Below are positions 1-8,358 of a stretch of DNA of 64,000 nucleotides, piece after piece (within the stretch, counting starts at the first letter, position 1; each line of letters begins with the position of its first letter). The notes beneath the pieces were generated by a model, which was not told the DNA's origin, did not search any database, and saw only the letters and a program-made list of their open reading frames with translations. Position numbers and translations under genes: made by a program. This DNA is from Bradyrhizobium sp. SRS-191 (GTDB lineage: Bacteria; Pseudomonadota; Alphaproteobacteria; Rhizobiales; Xanthobacteraceae), in contig NZ_JANBVS010000001.1 of assembly GCF_024586915.1 (NCBI RefSeq), forward strand, positions 62,001 to 126,000, given 5' to 3'.

Positions 1-1
1 C

Positions 2-862
2 CAAGCCGGCCCGGGCCATCCGCCGCAGGGCCGTCCGCCCGGCGTCATTCGCCAGGGGCAGGGCGGGCAGCCGCCCGCCGGTCAGCCGCAAGCGCAGCAG
101 GGGCTGCGTCAAGGGGCGATTTCGGGGGCTGTGCAAGGCCGCATCCCGACGCCCGGCCAAGGTCCCGTAGCGGCACAACCAGGACAACCAGGGGGACCAG
201 CGCCGCGCGTGGCGATGCCGCCGCAGGGACGGCCGCCCGCGCCAGTCGCACAGCAGCAGGGACGCCCGCCGGGCGCCGGCTATGATCGTAGCCACGGTTA
301 TGCGCCGGGACCCGGTCCGGCAGCCATGGGCCGTGGCCCGGACGCGCGCTTTGCCCGCGGCGCCATCGGCGTCCGGGACTATGGCGGACAGTCCTATCGA
401 GGCCGGGTCGGCTGGGAGGGCGGCCGCTGGCACCACACCGCTCACAATGGGCGGCAGGGCTGGTGGTGGGACGTCGGCGGCGTCTGGTATTATTATCCTG
501 AACCGATGGAAGGCCCGCCGACCTACGTCTCCGAGGAATATGCCGACGACGTCGTCTACGCCCCCGCGACCGTCTACGAGGCCGCGCCTCCGCCGGTCGC
601 CTATGAGCCGGCGCCGCCGCCCGCCGACCCCGATCCCGGCGCCAGCGCGCTCGGCGGCGCCATCATCGGCGGCGTCCTCGGCGGCATCCTGACCGGCAAG
701 GCCGGCGGTGCCGCGGCGGGCGCGGTGATTGGCGGCGCAACGGGAGCGATCGCCGGCGCGACCGCCGCGTCGCGGCCGGGCTATTATCTGTCGCAGGGCA
801 ATTGCTACTATCGCTATCCGTCCGGAGAGTATGTCGCAGTCGATCCGCGCTCTTGCTACTGA
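2..862 (+). CDS. Pro/Gln/Gly-rich protein with glycine-zipper segment (5' end off window)
   Basis: The frame is open from the first bases of the window, so the gene starts upstream; the GTG at 131 is only an internal possibility. The N-terminal part is low-complexity (repeated PPQGRPP, GQP and QQG runs). It is followed by an aromatic-rich block (residues WWWDVGGVWYYYPEP) and then a Gly/Ala-rich stretch around 645-770 with regular GxxxG spacing (GGAIIGGVLGGI, GGAAAGAVIGGATGA). That stretch matches a glycine zipper, which usually inserts in or associates with membranes. The C-terminus has paired Cys and Tyr residues (GNCYYRYPSGEY). This composition is typical of exported Bradyrhizobium hypotheticals. 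The cell-envelope location is inferred; no specific function is known. Confidence 0.75.
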   Translation, partial: QAGPGHPPQGRPPGVIRQGQGGQPPAGQPQAQQGLRQGAISGAVQGRIPTPGQGPVAAQPGQPGGPAPRVAMPPQGRPPAPVAQQQGRPPGAGYDRSHGYAPGPGPAAMGRGPDARFARGAIGVRDYGGQSYRGRVGWEGGRWHHTAHNGRQGWWWDVGGVWYYYPEPMEGPPTYVSEEYADDVVYAPATVYEAAPPPVAYEPAPPPADPDPGASALGGAIIGGVLGGILTGKAGGAAAGAVIGGATGAIAGATAASRPGYYLSQGNCYYRYPSGEYVAVDPRSCY

Positions 863-1075
863 TCTCGCTGCGAGCGACGTGGCCATTGCGGCCAACTTGG
901 CATTGATCGGCGCCATGTGCGGCCGCGCTTCTGAACCCGGACGCGCTGGCGGCGACTGATGGAGGAAGCGGATCCGATCACGAGCTCCGGTCCGGCCTCC
1001 GCAATGGTCCGGAGCGGGAGTTGGAGCGAATCCTGTTAGGCTCCGCTTCAAGGCGAGGTGAGAGTTTCGGAAGCA

Positions 1076-1462
1076 ATGACCAAGGCGTCCAAGCTGGTTG
1101 CCGCCAAGGGCGGCAAGGTTCTCCTGGTCCGGCGCTGCATCGACGGCCGCTGGATGTTTCCGGGCGGCCGCAAGCGGGCGCGCGAGACCGCCAAGGACTG
1201 CCTCAAGCGCGAGATCAAGGAGGAGCTTCCCAAGCTCAAGCTCGGCCGGCTCAGGCTGTGGAAGGAAGTGACCGCCAAGAACAAGCGCTCCGGCCGCATG
1301 ATGAGCGACGCGATCTTCATCGCCAAGAACGCCAGGGGGCGGCTCGAGATCGGCGACAAGAAGGAGATCGACCGTGCGGTCTGGCAGAAGCCTTATGGCC
1401 TGAGCCTGACGCCGACGTCGCGCTACATCCGCGACCGGCTGTTTCCGCGCAAGCCCGACTAG
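1076..1462 (+). CDS. Nudix-family hydrolase
   Basis: A small protein of about 128 aa. A near-canonical Nudix box is visible as G-x5-E-x7-REIKEEL, in the segment that begins GRKRARE. It matches the G-x5-E-x7-REUxEE signature except that the late Gly is replaced by Pro. The preceding WMFPGG is the usual lead-in. The family cleaves nucleoside diphosphates linked to other groups and needs Mg2+; the substrate cannot be told from sequence. A GTG six codons upstream (1058) is an alternative start, and neither start has a strong ribosome site. It is a single gene, not obviously in an operon. The basic C-terminus (RDRLFPRKPD) resembles DIPP-like Nudix proteins, but that is only a resemblance. Confidence 0.8.
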   Translation: MTKASKLVAAKGGKVLLVRRCIDGRWMFPGGRKRARETAKDCLKREIKEELPKLKLGRLRLWKEVTAKNKRSGRMMSDAIFIAKNARGRLEIGDKKEIDRAVWQKPYGLSLTPTSRYIRDRLFPRKPD

Positions 1463-1504
1463 AGCACCGTCGGACCGGGAACGTCTTCGGGGTTGGGGCG
1501 TTAG

Positions 1505-1705
1505 ATGGTTATGACTTACGAGAGCACAGCCAGACCGCCACGCGTCCTGACGCCTGAAGAGCGCCGGGCGCGCGATGCCATGCGCAGGGCCGATGCCGAG
1601 CAGGCCATGCGCGAGCACGAGGAGGCCCAGCGGGCCTTCTACAAGAACCGTGAGCGTTTGCGCGCCGAACGATTGGCGCGCGAGTCCGCCGACAAACCCG
1701 GCTGA
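1505..1705 (+). CDS. Small charged hypothetical protein
   Basis: A 66-aa protein rich in Arg, Glu and Ala with predicted helical character throughout (for example RRADAEQAMREHEEAQ), probably forming one long amphipathic or coiled-coil helix. It has no signal peptide and no known domain that I recognise. It lies 42 nt after the Nudix gene on the same strand and converges with the haemoglobin gene. Its codon use looks like its neighbours. It is probably a real conserved Bradyrhizobium small protein; its function is unknown. Confidence 0.5.
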   Translation: MVMTYESTARPPRVLTPEERRARDAMRRADAEQAMREHEEAQRAFYKNRERLRAERLARESADKPG

Positions 1706-1716
1706 TCCGGAACCGT

Positions 1717-2139
1717 TCAGCCGGCAGGACGCGCTCGGAACGCGTTCGCCATCCGCAGGAAGGCCCGATCCAGCAGGTCGTACATGTCGCCCGTGATGTC
1801 GCAATCGAACATCGCGCGGCGCATGCACGTCATCCACTCGTCGCGCTCGGTGTCGCCGATCGGATAGGGCCGGTGGGCCGACATGATGCAACGGTGCTCG
1901 GCGCGCTCGAAATACAGCGGCGGTCCGCCGAGCCAGCCGCTGAGAAACTCGAACAGCAATTGCCGGATAGGACCGAGGTCGGCATCGTGCATGGCGCGAA
2001 TGCGGCGCGCGTCCGGCTCCTCGTCCATGATCGCATAGAAGCGATCCGCCAGACGGCGCACGCCCGCTTCCCCGCCGATCAGCTCGTACGGCGTCGCCTC
2101 GACCACCACTGCTTCGCTGGCTTGCTCCACTGCCGTCAT
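1717..2139 (-). CDS. Group II truncated haemoglobin
   Basis: A 140-aa single-domain globin of the 2-on-2 (truncated) class. It begins with the family pattern YELIGGEAGVRRLADRFYAIMD. The proximal haem His sits in the ERAEHRCIMSAHRPYPIG segment, and the Trp in DEWMTCMRRAM corresponds to the G8 Trp that marks group II. These proteins bind O2 or NO in the cytoplasm and are linked to NO detoxification or O2 handling at low oxygen. An N-terminal extension of about 15 residues precedes the globin core. It is monocistronic and nothing nearby fixes its partner. The family call is secure; the physiological role is inferred. Confidence 0.9.
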   Translation of the reverse strand: MTAVEQASEAVVVEATPYELIGGEAGVRRLADRFYAIMDEEPDARRIRAMHDADLGPIRQLLFEFLSGWLGGPPLYFERAEHRCIMSAHRPYPIGDTERDEWMTCMRRAMFDCDITGDMYDLLDRAFLRMANAFRARPAG

Positions 2140-2274
2140 TGCATCCCGTTTCCGTTCGCTCCGTTGCAGCCAATAGGCGACGGGCGCCTGACGCCTTGAT
2201 CTGCATCAAAGGCGACATGGCGATGGCCGCGGCGCGGCATGGCCGCGGGCCCGCGTCACAAACGCGCGTGAGCG

Positions 2275-2688
2275 CTAGCGCAAATTGGCTTTGACGAGGC
2301 GCTGCCGATCGGTGTCGGCGGCGATCTGGCGCAGCGTCTGCCGGAGCAGCGCGAGATCCACGGGCTTGGAGAATGGCGGGTAGACGTTGAGGCCGAGGAT
2401 CTTGCCCGCCCGCACCGTGACGTCGCGGGTCTGGTCGTCGGAGCCGCTGATGATCAGGACCGGCGTCCGGGACTTCATGTCGGCGAGGAGCTGCAGCACT
2501 TCCGTGCCGGAGCGTTCGCCGAGATTGAGATCGAGGGTGATGCACTCGAAGTTGCGCCGGCGCAGCACGCTCATGGCGCCATCGACCGAATTCACGCCGG
2601 TCGTGGCAAAGCCCGCCTGCACAGCGATCTTGCGCAGGATCGACAGATGAACATCGGCATCTTCGATCACGAGAAGTTCGTTCAGCAT
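2275..2688 (-). CDS. Single-domain response regulator (CheY-like receiver)
   Basis: A 137-aa protein consisting of one receiver domain. It has the acidic pair after the first strand (VIEDADVH), the phospho-acceptor Asp in CITLDLNLG, the conserved Ser in LIISGSDD and the Lys-Pro in PFSKPVDL. There is no output domain. It would act by protein-protein contact after phosphorylation by a histidine kinase, and no kinase is encoded next to it. The start is ATG at 2688, followed downstream on the same strand by no gene in the same unit. Its partner and pathway are unknown. Confidence 0.88.
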   Translation of the reverse strand: MLNELLVIEDADVHLSILRKIAVQAGFATTGVNSVDGAMSVLRRRNFECITLDLNLGERSGTEVLQLLADMKSRTPVLIISGSDDQTRDVTVRAGKILGLNVYPPFSKPVDLALLRQTLRQIAADTDRQRLVKANLR

Positions 2689-2940
2689 GGTCCCCGCGCG
2701 GCTGTGTGTCGACCTCTGATGGGCGCCTGCAGCTTAAAAGTCGGTTTCTGAGTTCGACGTAAATTTTCGATCCCGTAGAATTACGTGTGGTTCTGCACGT
2801 CATCGTATATTGTGTGTGAATGCGCGACACGCTCATCGTGCTTCTTCGCCCCTGAGCATCGGCCCGAACGCGTGCCGTCGTCGGCGGACACGACCCGTCG
2901 TCAACGCGACGCCTTCCGGCGCCCGAGCTCTGCGATGGGC

Positions 2941-3305
2941 TCGCCCTCTGCACAGAGGGCGCGGGGAATGCCGGGCTGCTGGCCGCAACCCATGGCCCGC
3001 CTGCAGAAGAAAAAGCAGGCGGCAGTCACCACAGGTTCAGCCGGATCAACCCGGCATTCCCCGCGCGATGGTCTTCACGCTTATACGCGCTCTCCCCGGT
3101 GTCCGGCTTGGTAGCCACCGTCGCCCTCAGGCTCATCCTGCCGAAAGCTTGGCGCCAGCTTCGGGGCGCCAGGACCACGCGATTTCACGTCCGCAAGCAG
3201 TCGTTCGTCCGCGCACCAAAGCACGCTGCGACCCGCCTGCGGCCACCGCATCCCGCGCTCAACGTCCGTGACGATCGCGATCCGCCCCTCTCGAGGAGCA
3301 CGGGA
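2941..3305. repeat. 365-bp dispersed repeat, copy A
   Basis: This block is nearly identical to 52774-53138, with the same length and only scattered substitutions. It contains nested inverted repeats: GGAATGCCGGG pairs with CCCGGCATTCC, and GCCGCCTGC-type arms flank an A-rich loop. It should therefore form a large imperfect hairpin. A second short conserved block (TTTTTCG ... GGACTGGACAGGGGGG) follows 45-75 bp later in both copies. ORFs across it are spurious. Within the gene-free stretch 2689-3687, the part before the repeat is the upstream region of the receiver gene. The part from about 3430 to 3687 is AT-richer leader DNA for the outer-membrane gene. Confidence 0.9.
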
Positions 3306-3687
3306 CCACGTCAGAGAACACCAGTTTTCGAAAAAACGAAAGCGCGATTTTTCGGGCGGCAGGACTGGACAGGGGGGATGTCCCTGATCCGCCTCGCCAA
3401 ACCAGTTTTCCGGCACATCGTGCATTGTTAGTTCGCCATCGCTCTTGGCCGGCCGAACGCCGCCCCGGGCGACCCGACGGGCAAATCAAGCCGACATCAA
3501 GCAGTCACCGTGAGCGGGCATGCCGTGGCGCATGCATCAAGCCTGTCAATACATGAGATCACAACGATCAATTTTACGAATGTTCCGAAATCGCTCATCA
3601 ATGGCGTGATCAGTCGGGCGCCGGTGCGCCGTCCCGGCGGTCGATGGGGGCAAGCTCGTTCAAGAAGCGCGCCACTGAGGGGGGAAT

Positions 3688-4671
3688 ATGAGAAGAGGAC
3701 TGAAGCAGTCCGCTCTGGCGACATTGATGCTGGCTGGAATGCTGCAAGGCGCAACGGCGGCGGAGAATGGCACCACCAACTATCCGGCGGGGTCACCCGG
3801 CATCTTCATCGGAACGATGCCGCCGATTCCCGGCCTGTTTGCGATCAGCCAGACCAGCTACACCAGCGCCAACGGCCTGTATGATGGCCAGGGCAACAAG
3901 CTGCCGATCAACTTCAAGCTCTCCTCGGTGTCGGAGACGATGCGCTTTCTCGCCAGCTATCCCGGCGAGTTCTTCGGCGCTCACGTCTATTCGCAGCTGG
4001 TCGTCCCGTTCGTGCATCTCGAGAACACCACTCCGGGTGGCTCGTTCCAGGCCAACGGGCTTGCGAATATCACCTTCTCGCCGGTGATCCTGCGCTGGGC
4101 GTTGTCGCCGGTTCAGAGCGTGACGGCGGGGCTCGACATCATGCCGAATACGGGCACCTACTCGGCGCGGCAGCCGCTGAACGTCGGCACCAACTACACG
4201 ACCATCTCGCCGGTGATGGCCTATCGCTATGCCGACCCGAAGGGCTTCGAGCTCGGAATCTCGCCGCGTCTCCTGCTCAACACCACCAATACGGACTCCG
4301 TCAACGCGTTCACGCAACTGGGCCAGCAGTATCGCAGCGGCGATGCGTTCGTGGTCGACTTCAACATCGGCTACAACATCGGCCCCTGGAAGTTCGGCGC
4401 GGTCGGCGGCTACACGCATCAGTATCAGGACGACAAGGTCAACGGCGTCAAGGCGTTCAATCTGGCGGGCATCCAGGACGGCAACCGTCTCAAGTCGCTG
4501 AATCTCGGCCCGTCGCTGAGCTATGACGGCGGCGCCTTCCAGGTCAATGTGAACTACCAGCACACGTTCCATGTCGAGAACGGCAGCCGCAGCGACACGG
4601 TGTGGGCGAACGTGGCATTCCCGATCTGGGTGCCGGCGCCTCCGCCGGGCGCTGGACCGGCCAGGCGCTGA
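3688..4671 (+). CDS. Outer-membrane channel, phenol MetA-pathway / SphA-like family
   Basis: A 327-aa exported beta-barrel protein. Residues 1-24 form a signal peptide ending ATAA. The mature part begins with the family-type stretch NGTTNYPAGSPGIFIGTMPPIPGLFA and continues with alternating strands typical of the COG4313/MetA-pathway channel family. Those proteins sit in the outer membrane and are often encoded with aromatic-compound degradation genes. A strong purine-rich site (GGGGGGAAT) precedes the ATG. It is convergent with the LysR regulator gene that faces the catabolic cluster, so uptake of the same hydrophobic substrate is a reasonable inference. The Pro-rich tail (PAPPPGAGPARR) is slightly unusual, because a terminal aromatic residue is normal for barrel insertion. 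Confidence 0.82.
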   Translation: MRRGLKQSALATLMLAGMLQGATAAENGTTNYPAGSPGIFIGTMPPIPGLFAISQTSYTSANGLYDGQGNKLPINFKLSSVSETMRFLASYPGEFFGAHVYSQLVVPFVHLENTTPGGSFQANGLANITFSPVILRWALSPVQSVTAGLDIMPNTGTYSARQPLNVGTNYTTISPVMAYRYADPKGFELGISPRLLLNTTNTDSVNAFTQLGQQYRSGDAFVVDFNIGYNIGPWKFGAVGGYTHQYQDDKVNGVKAFNLAGIQDGNRLKSLNLGPSLSYDGGAFQVNVNYQHTFHVENGSRSDTVWANVAFPIWVPAPPPGAGPARR

Positions 4672-4718
4672 GCCGCGCTGCGGCACCGACATTCAAAGCC
4701 GTGACATTCAAGACGTGC

Positions 4719-4748
4719 GAACGGCCGGCGCTCCTGCGCCGGCCGTTC
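4719..4748. terminator. Strong hairpin between convergent genes
   Basis: A perfect 13-bp inverted repeat (GAACGGCCGGCGC with a TCCT loop) lies between the ends of the outer-membrane gene and the lysR gene. There is no clear T tract on either side, so it is a hairpin-type bidirectional terminator candidate rather than a classic intrinsic one. Confidence 0.5.
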
Positions 4749-4773
4749 GTCATGAGAGGCCCCCGGACGCCGA

Positions 4774-5682
4774 TCAAGGCAGCTCGGCAACGACCTCGCG
4801 CATCAGATTGCGCAGCCACAGGAGGCCGGCATCGTTGGAGCGATAGCGGTGCCACTGCACGCGCTGGCGCAGAACCGGGAGCTTGACGGGCAGATCGATG
4901 ATGCGGATCGGCAGGCTGCGCTGGGCGGCGACCGCCAATCTGCGGTGCACGGTGGCGATGCGGTCCGTCCCGGTGATGAGATGCGGGATGGCGGTGAATG
5001 CGTACACCGACACGTCCTCGCGGCGGCTGGTGTCGCGCTGCTCCAGGTAATGACTCTCGAGCGATTGGGCGGCGATCGCGGGCCGCATCACGACATGGGA
5101 CGCGTTGGCGAAGTCCTGCCGTGACAGCTTGCCCTTGCCGTATTTCCCCTTGCTCCAGGCGATGACGCAGAAATCGTCCTCGAAGATGACCTCCGACGGA
5201 TGCAGCTTCGAGCTGAACTCCTCGGGAATGATCAGCAGGTCGACATCGCCGCGCTCGAGCGCGCGTTCCGGCCGCTGCACCTGCTGCAGGAAGTCGAAGC
5301 GGATTCCGGGGGCGAGAGCCTCGCTGCGCGCCAGCAGCCGCGGGATCAGCGTCACCAGCGTGTAGTCCGAGGCCAGGATCTTGAAGCAGCGGTCGGATTG
5401 CGCCGGGTCGAACTCCGAGGATGAGGCGATCGCCCAATCGACCCGCACCAGCAGGTCCCTGATCGAATCCTTGAGCACCTCCGCCCGCGGCGTGAGCTCC
5501 ATCTTGCGGCCGATCTTCACCAGCAGCTCGTCGTCGAAATAGGTGCGCAGGCGGAGCAGGGCGTTGCTCATCGCCGACTGCGTCATGTTCATGCGCGCGG
5601 CCGCGCCGCTGACGCTGCGCAGATGCAGCAGATGGTCGAGCGCGACCAGCAGATTGAGGTCGAACTTGTTGTTGAACCGCAT
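4774..5682 (-). CDS. LysR-family transcriptional regulator, NodD-like subgroup
   Basis: A 302-aa protein. The N-terminal winged helix-turn-helix covers about residues 7-66 (DLNLLVALDHLLHLRSVSGAAARMNMTQ, then SAMSNALLRLRTYFDDELL) and is closest in style to the NodD/NahR/LinR branch. The effector-binding domain follows from about residue 90. ATG is preceded by GGGAGG. It is divergent from the hydrolase gene at 5828, and a perfect LysR-type inverted repeat lies between them (5711-5731). It is therefore the probable activator of the catabolic operon, with an intermediate or the substrate as co-inducer. The ligand is unknown. Confidence 0.92.
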   Translation of the reverse strand: MRFNNKFDLNLLVALDHLLHLRSVSGAAARMNMTQSAMSNALLRLRTYFDDELLVKIGRKMELTPRAEVLKDSIRDLLVRVDWAIASSSEFDPAQSDRCFKILASDYTLVTLIPRLLARSEALAPGIRFDFLQQVQRPERALERGDVDLLIIPEEFSSKLHPSEVIFEDDFCVIAWSKGKYGKGKLSRQDFANASHVVMRPAIAAQSLESHYLEQRDTSRREDVSVYAFTAIPHLITGTDRIATVHRRLAVAAQRSLPIRIIDLPVKLPVLRQRVQWHRYRSNDAGLLWLRNLMREVVAELP

Positions 5683-5710
5683 CGGCCGCCTCCCGAGATG
5701 TATTCAGAAG

Positions 5711-5731
5711 ATCAATACGAACGATCTTGAT
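5711..5731. promoter_or_regulatory. LysR-type operator
   Basis: ATCAA-N11-TTGAT is a perfect inverted repeat with the T-N11-A spacing of LysR operators. It also contains ATC-N9-GAT, the core pattern known for NodD sites. It lies in the 145-bp divergent region between the regulator and the hydrolase gene, where autoregulation and activation would both be served. Confidence 0.7.
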
Positions 5732-5827
5732 AATCAATTTTTCGAAATGGTCAAACCGGGCTAAGCCAGACCTCGGGAAGAAACGTCGAGGGGACGTGCG
5801 GCCGGTCCGCGCGTCGCGAGTGCAATC

Positions 5828-6985
5828 ATGTTCAAATATTTTCCGACCAACTACCTCTGGAATCTGTCGGTCGATCTGGCGATCGAGATGGGCGCCCGGA
5901 TCGGCGAGATCGAGGAGATGTGCGCGCCGCTGCAGGACGCGGCGCGGCAGCCCGACGCCAGCGGCACCCAGGCGTTTCGCGAGACCTGGGCGCGGATGGC
6001 GGACAAGCTCTGCGAGCTCGCAGCCGAGGACGAGGCGAAGGGCCGGTTGCTCTCGGCGGGCGAGAAGTACGGCCGCGCGGCGAGCTATCTGATTACCTGC
6101 GAGCGCCTGCAGGCGCATGAGGCGCCGGGCCGGCTGGCGCTGTACCGCAAGTGTCTCGACACCTTCGCCAAGGGAATTGCGCTGGCGCGGGAGAACTGCG
6201 AGCGCGTCGAGATCCCCTATGAAGGCAGCCACATTGCCGGCCTCCTGGTGCGCGCGGAAGGCTGCGATGGACCGGCGCCGCTGCTGGTGCAGGTCAACGG
6301 CTTGGACTCGACCAAGGAGATGAAATACCGCGTGGGGCTGCCGGCGTGGCTGGCCAGGCGCGGCGTGTCGTCATTGATCATCGACCAGCCGGGCTCCGGC
6401 GAGGCGCTGCGCCTGCAGGGGCTCACGGCGCGGTACGACAGCGAGCACTGGGCCTCGCGCGTCGTCGACTGGCTGGAGACACGCAGCGACGTCGATCCCA
6501 GGCGCATCGGCCTCGAGGGTGTCTCGCTCGGGGGCTATTACTGCCCGCGTGCGGTGGCGTTCGAGCCGCGCTTCGCCTGCGGCGTCGCCTGGGGCGCCAA
6601 TCATGATTGGCGCGACGTGCAGAAGAAGCGGCTGCAGAAGGAAGGCGACTTTCCGGTCCCGCATTACTGGGCGCATGTGCGCTGGGTCTGGGGCGCCAGG
6701 GATCAGGACGACTTCATGCGGATCGCCGAGCGGGTTCACCTCGACGGCATTCTCGACCGCATCAAGGTCCCGTTCCTGGTGACGCATGGCCAGAAGGACT
6801 CGCAGATCCCGCTGCATTGGGCGGAGCGGACCTATGAGCAGTTGGTCAATTCGCCGAAGCGCGAGCTGAAAATCTTCAGTGATCGCGAGGGCGGCGCGCA
6901 GCATGCGAGCTTCGACAACAGCATCAACGCCGGCCACTACATCGCGGATTGGGTGGCCGAGACCTTGAACGGAAGGGTCGCCTGA
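5828..6985 (+). CDS. Alpha/beta hydrolase, 2,6-dihydroxypseudooxynicotine hydrolase-like C-C hydrolase
   Basis: A 385-aa protein. An all-helical N-terminal part of about 125 residues precedes an alpha/beta-hydrolase fold. The nucleophile elbow GVSLGG gives Ser233. The acid is probably Asp324 (GQKDSQIP) and the base His359 (GGAQHAS). This two-part layout and length match the family of 2,6-dihydroxypseudooxynicotine hydrolase and FrsA-like enzymes, which cleave C-C or ester bonds of diketone-type intermediates. As first gene of the cluster, just downstream of the LysR box, it probably hydrolyses a ring-cleavage or side-chain product. The substrate is not determinable; nicotine degradation itself is not supported by the other genes. 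Confidence 0.82.
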   Translation: MFKYFPTNYLWNLSVDLAIEMGARIGEIEEMCAPLQDAARQPDASGTQAFRETWARMADKLCELAAEDEAKGRLLSAGEKYGRAASYLITCERLQAHEAPGRLALYRKCLDTFAKGIALARENCERVEIPYEGSHIAGLLVRAEGCDGPAPLLVQVNGLDSTKEMKYRVGLPAWLARRGVSSLIIDQPGSGEALRLQGLTARYDSEHWASRVVDWLETRSDVDPRRIGLEGVSLGGYYCPRAVAFEPRFACGVAWGANHDWRDVQKKRLQKEGDFPVPHYWAHVRWVWGARDQDDFMRIAERVHLDGILDRIKVPFLVTHGQKDSQIPLHWAERTYEQLVNSPKRELKIFSDREGGAQHASFDNSINAGHYIADWVAETLNGRVA

Positions 6986-7007
6986 GCGGCAGGCGGAGAG
7001 GAAAGCC

Positions 7008-7961
7008 ATGAAAATTGTCGGTCTGGAAAGCCTGGTCTTCGCTGTCGACGACGTCAGGAGCGCGGCGCGCTTCCTGGTCGATTACGGCCTGACGCCGGTC
7101 GACGTCTCGGATCGCGGCGGCCGCTTCGAGGCGATGGACGGGACTGCTGTCGTCATCGCGCGGCAGGATGACCCGGCGCTGCCGCCGGGTCCGACGCCGG
7201 GCTGTCGCCTGCGCAAGACGGTAATGGGCGTCGCCGACGAGGCGACCTTGGGCGCGATCGCCGCCGAGCTGCGGCGCGACCGCGAGGTCCGGCGGCTGCC
7301 GGACGGCTCGATCGAGTCGATCGACGATTGCGGCTTCGTGATCGGCTTCCAGGTCACGGCGCGGCGGCCCTTCGTACTCCCCAGCGAGATCTCGAATGCG
7401 CCGGGGGGCGTGGTGTTCAGGCCGGTCAACAGTCTCGGCGTGCCGCCGCCGGGCAGCGTGATCCGCCCGCGCTCGCTGTCGCATGTCGTGTACTTCGTGC
7501 CCGACGTGATGAAGGCGGAGGCCTTCTACGTCAACCGCCTGGGCTTCCGCTGCACCGATCGCTTCACCGGCACCGGGCCCTTCCTGCAGCCCGCCGGCTC
7601 GCTCGATCATCACACCCATTTCCTGATCGGCGCGCCGCCGCACATGCATGGCGTCGAGCACTTCACCTTCCATTTCGGCGGACCGTCGGAAATGATCACC
7701 AACGGCTATCGTTTCGTTGAGAAGGGCTATCAGGCGTTCTGGGGACCCGGCCGTCACATCCTCGGCTCGAACTGGTTCTGGTACTTCAACAGCCCGTTCG
7801 GCTGCCACATCGAGATGGATGCCGACATGGATCAGCACGATGCGAGCTGGCAGCCGCGTGAGGCCACGGCCTCGGCTGACAACTCGCAGACCTTCCTGCT
7901 GAAGATGCGCAGGAAATGGTATCCCGGGCCAGGAATTCCCGAGAATGGCGACTACGCGTGA
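7008..7961 (+). CDS. Extradiol ring-cleavage dioxygenase, two-module VOC type
   Basis: A 317-aa protein with two vicinal-oxygen-chelate modules. The N-terminal module (about 1-115) lacks metal ligands. The C-terminal module (about 155-275) carries a plausible 2-His-1-carboxylate Fe(II) site: His159 (SLSHVVYFV), His218 (VEHFTFHF) and Glu269 (GCHIEMD). Type I extradiol dioxygenases with this layout open catechol-like rings next to the diol. A Shine-Dalgarno site (GGAGAGG) precedes the ATG. Its last 17 nt overlap the Rieske ferredoxin gene, so the two products are probably made together. The exact diol is unknown. Confidence 0.85.
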   Translation: MKIVGLESLVFAVDDVRSAARFLVDYGLTPVDVSDRGGRFEAMDGTAVVIARQDDPALPPGPTPGCRLRKTVMGVADEATLGAIAAELRRDREVRRLPDGSIESIDDCGFVIGFQVTARRPFVLPSEISNAPGGVVFRPVNSLGVPPPGSVIRPRSLSHVVYFVPDVMKAEAFYVNRLGFRCTDRFTGTGPFLQPAGSLDHHTHFLIGAPPHMHGVEHFTFHFGGPSEMITNGYRFVEKGYQAFWGPGRHILGSNWFWYFNSPFGCHIEMDADMDQHDASWQPREATASADNSQTFLLKMRRKWYPGPGIPENGDYA

Positions 7962-8310
7962 GGGCGCGCGCCCAGGCTGGGTCCGTCTGTGCCGGGCGGA
8001 CGAGATCGAGGAGGGGCAATCGCGCGGCTTCGATCCCGACGATGAGGGGCAGGACAGCCTGTTCGTCGTGCGATGGCAGGGGCAGCTCCATGCCTGGCGC
8101 AATGCCTGTCCGCATATTGACGGCGCGCCGATGGCTTGGCGCAGGGATGCGTATCTCAATGCGGCGGGGACGCGCATCGTTTGCCACGCGCATGGTGCCG
8201 AGTTCATGCCTGACAGCGGGCTGTGCGTGCAGGGGCCGTGCCGCGGTGAGCGGCTAGGTCACATTGAGTTCGTCGTCGATGCCGACGGCGAGCTGTTCGT
8301 GAAGTCATAA
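7945..8310 (+). CDS. Rieske-type [2Fe-2S] ferredoxin
   Basis: A 121-aa protein with one Rieske domain. The cluster ligands are visible as Cys55-x-His57 (ACPHIDG) and Cys80-x2-His83 (VCHAHGAEF). There is no hydroxylase or reductase domain. Normally such ferredoxins feed electrons to ring-hydroxylating oxygenases, but no oxygenase alpha subunit is present in this cluster. The gene instead overlaps the extradiol dioxygenase by 17 nt with AGGA before its ATG. A role in reducing the Fe centre of that enzyme, or in serving the adjacent FAD enzyme, is inferred. Two tandem copies of an 11-bp unit (GAAGTCATAA) lie at its stop codon. Confidence 0.9.
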   Translation: MATTREGARPGWVRLCRADEIEEGQSRGFDPDDEGQDSLFVVRWQGQLHAWRNACPHIDGAPMAWRRDAYLNAAGTRIVCHAHGAEFMPDSGLCVQGPCRGERLGHIEFVVDADGELFVKS

Positions 8311-8358
8311 GAAGTCATAACAAGCCCGCCAGGGCGGACGACAGAAGGAGGAGGCACC

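Noticed and set aside
2785..3489. Several ORFs of 75-150 codons on both strands
   Set aside because: They overlap the dispersed repeat, recur at 52.5-53.3 kb on several frames and have no ribosome sites; they are artefacts.
5828..6985. Nicotine degradation pathway
   Set aside because: Only the hydrolase resembles a nicotine pathway enzyme; the other required oxidases and dehydrogenases are absent, so the substrate is left open.
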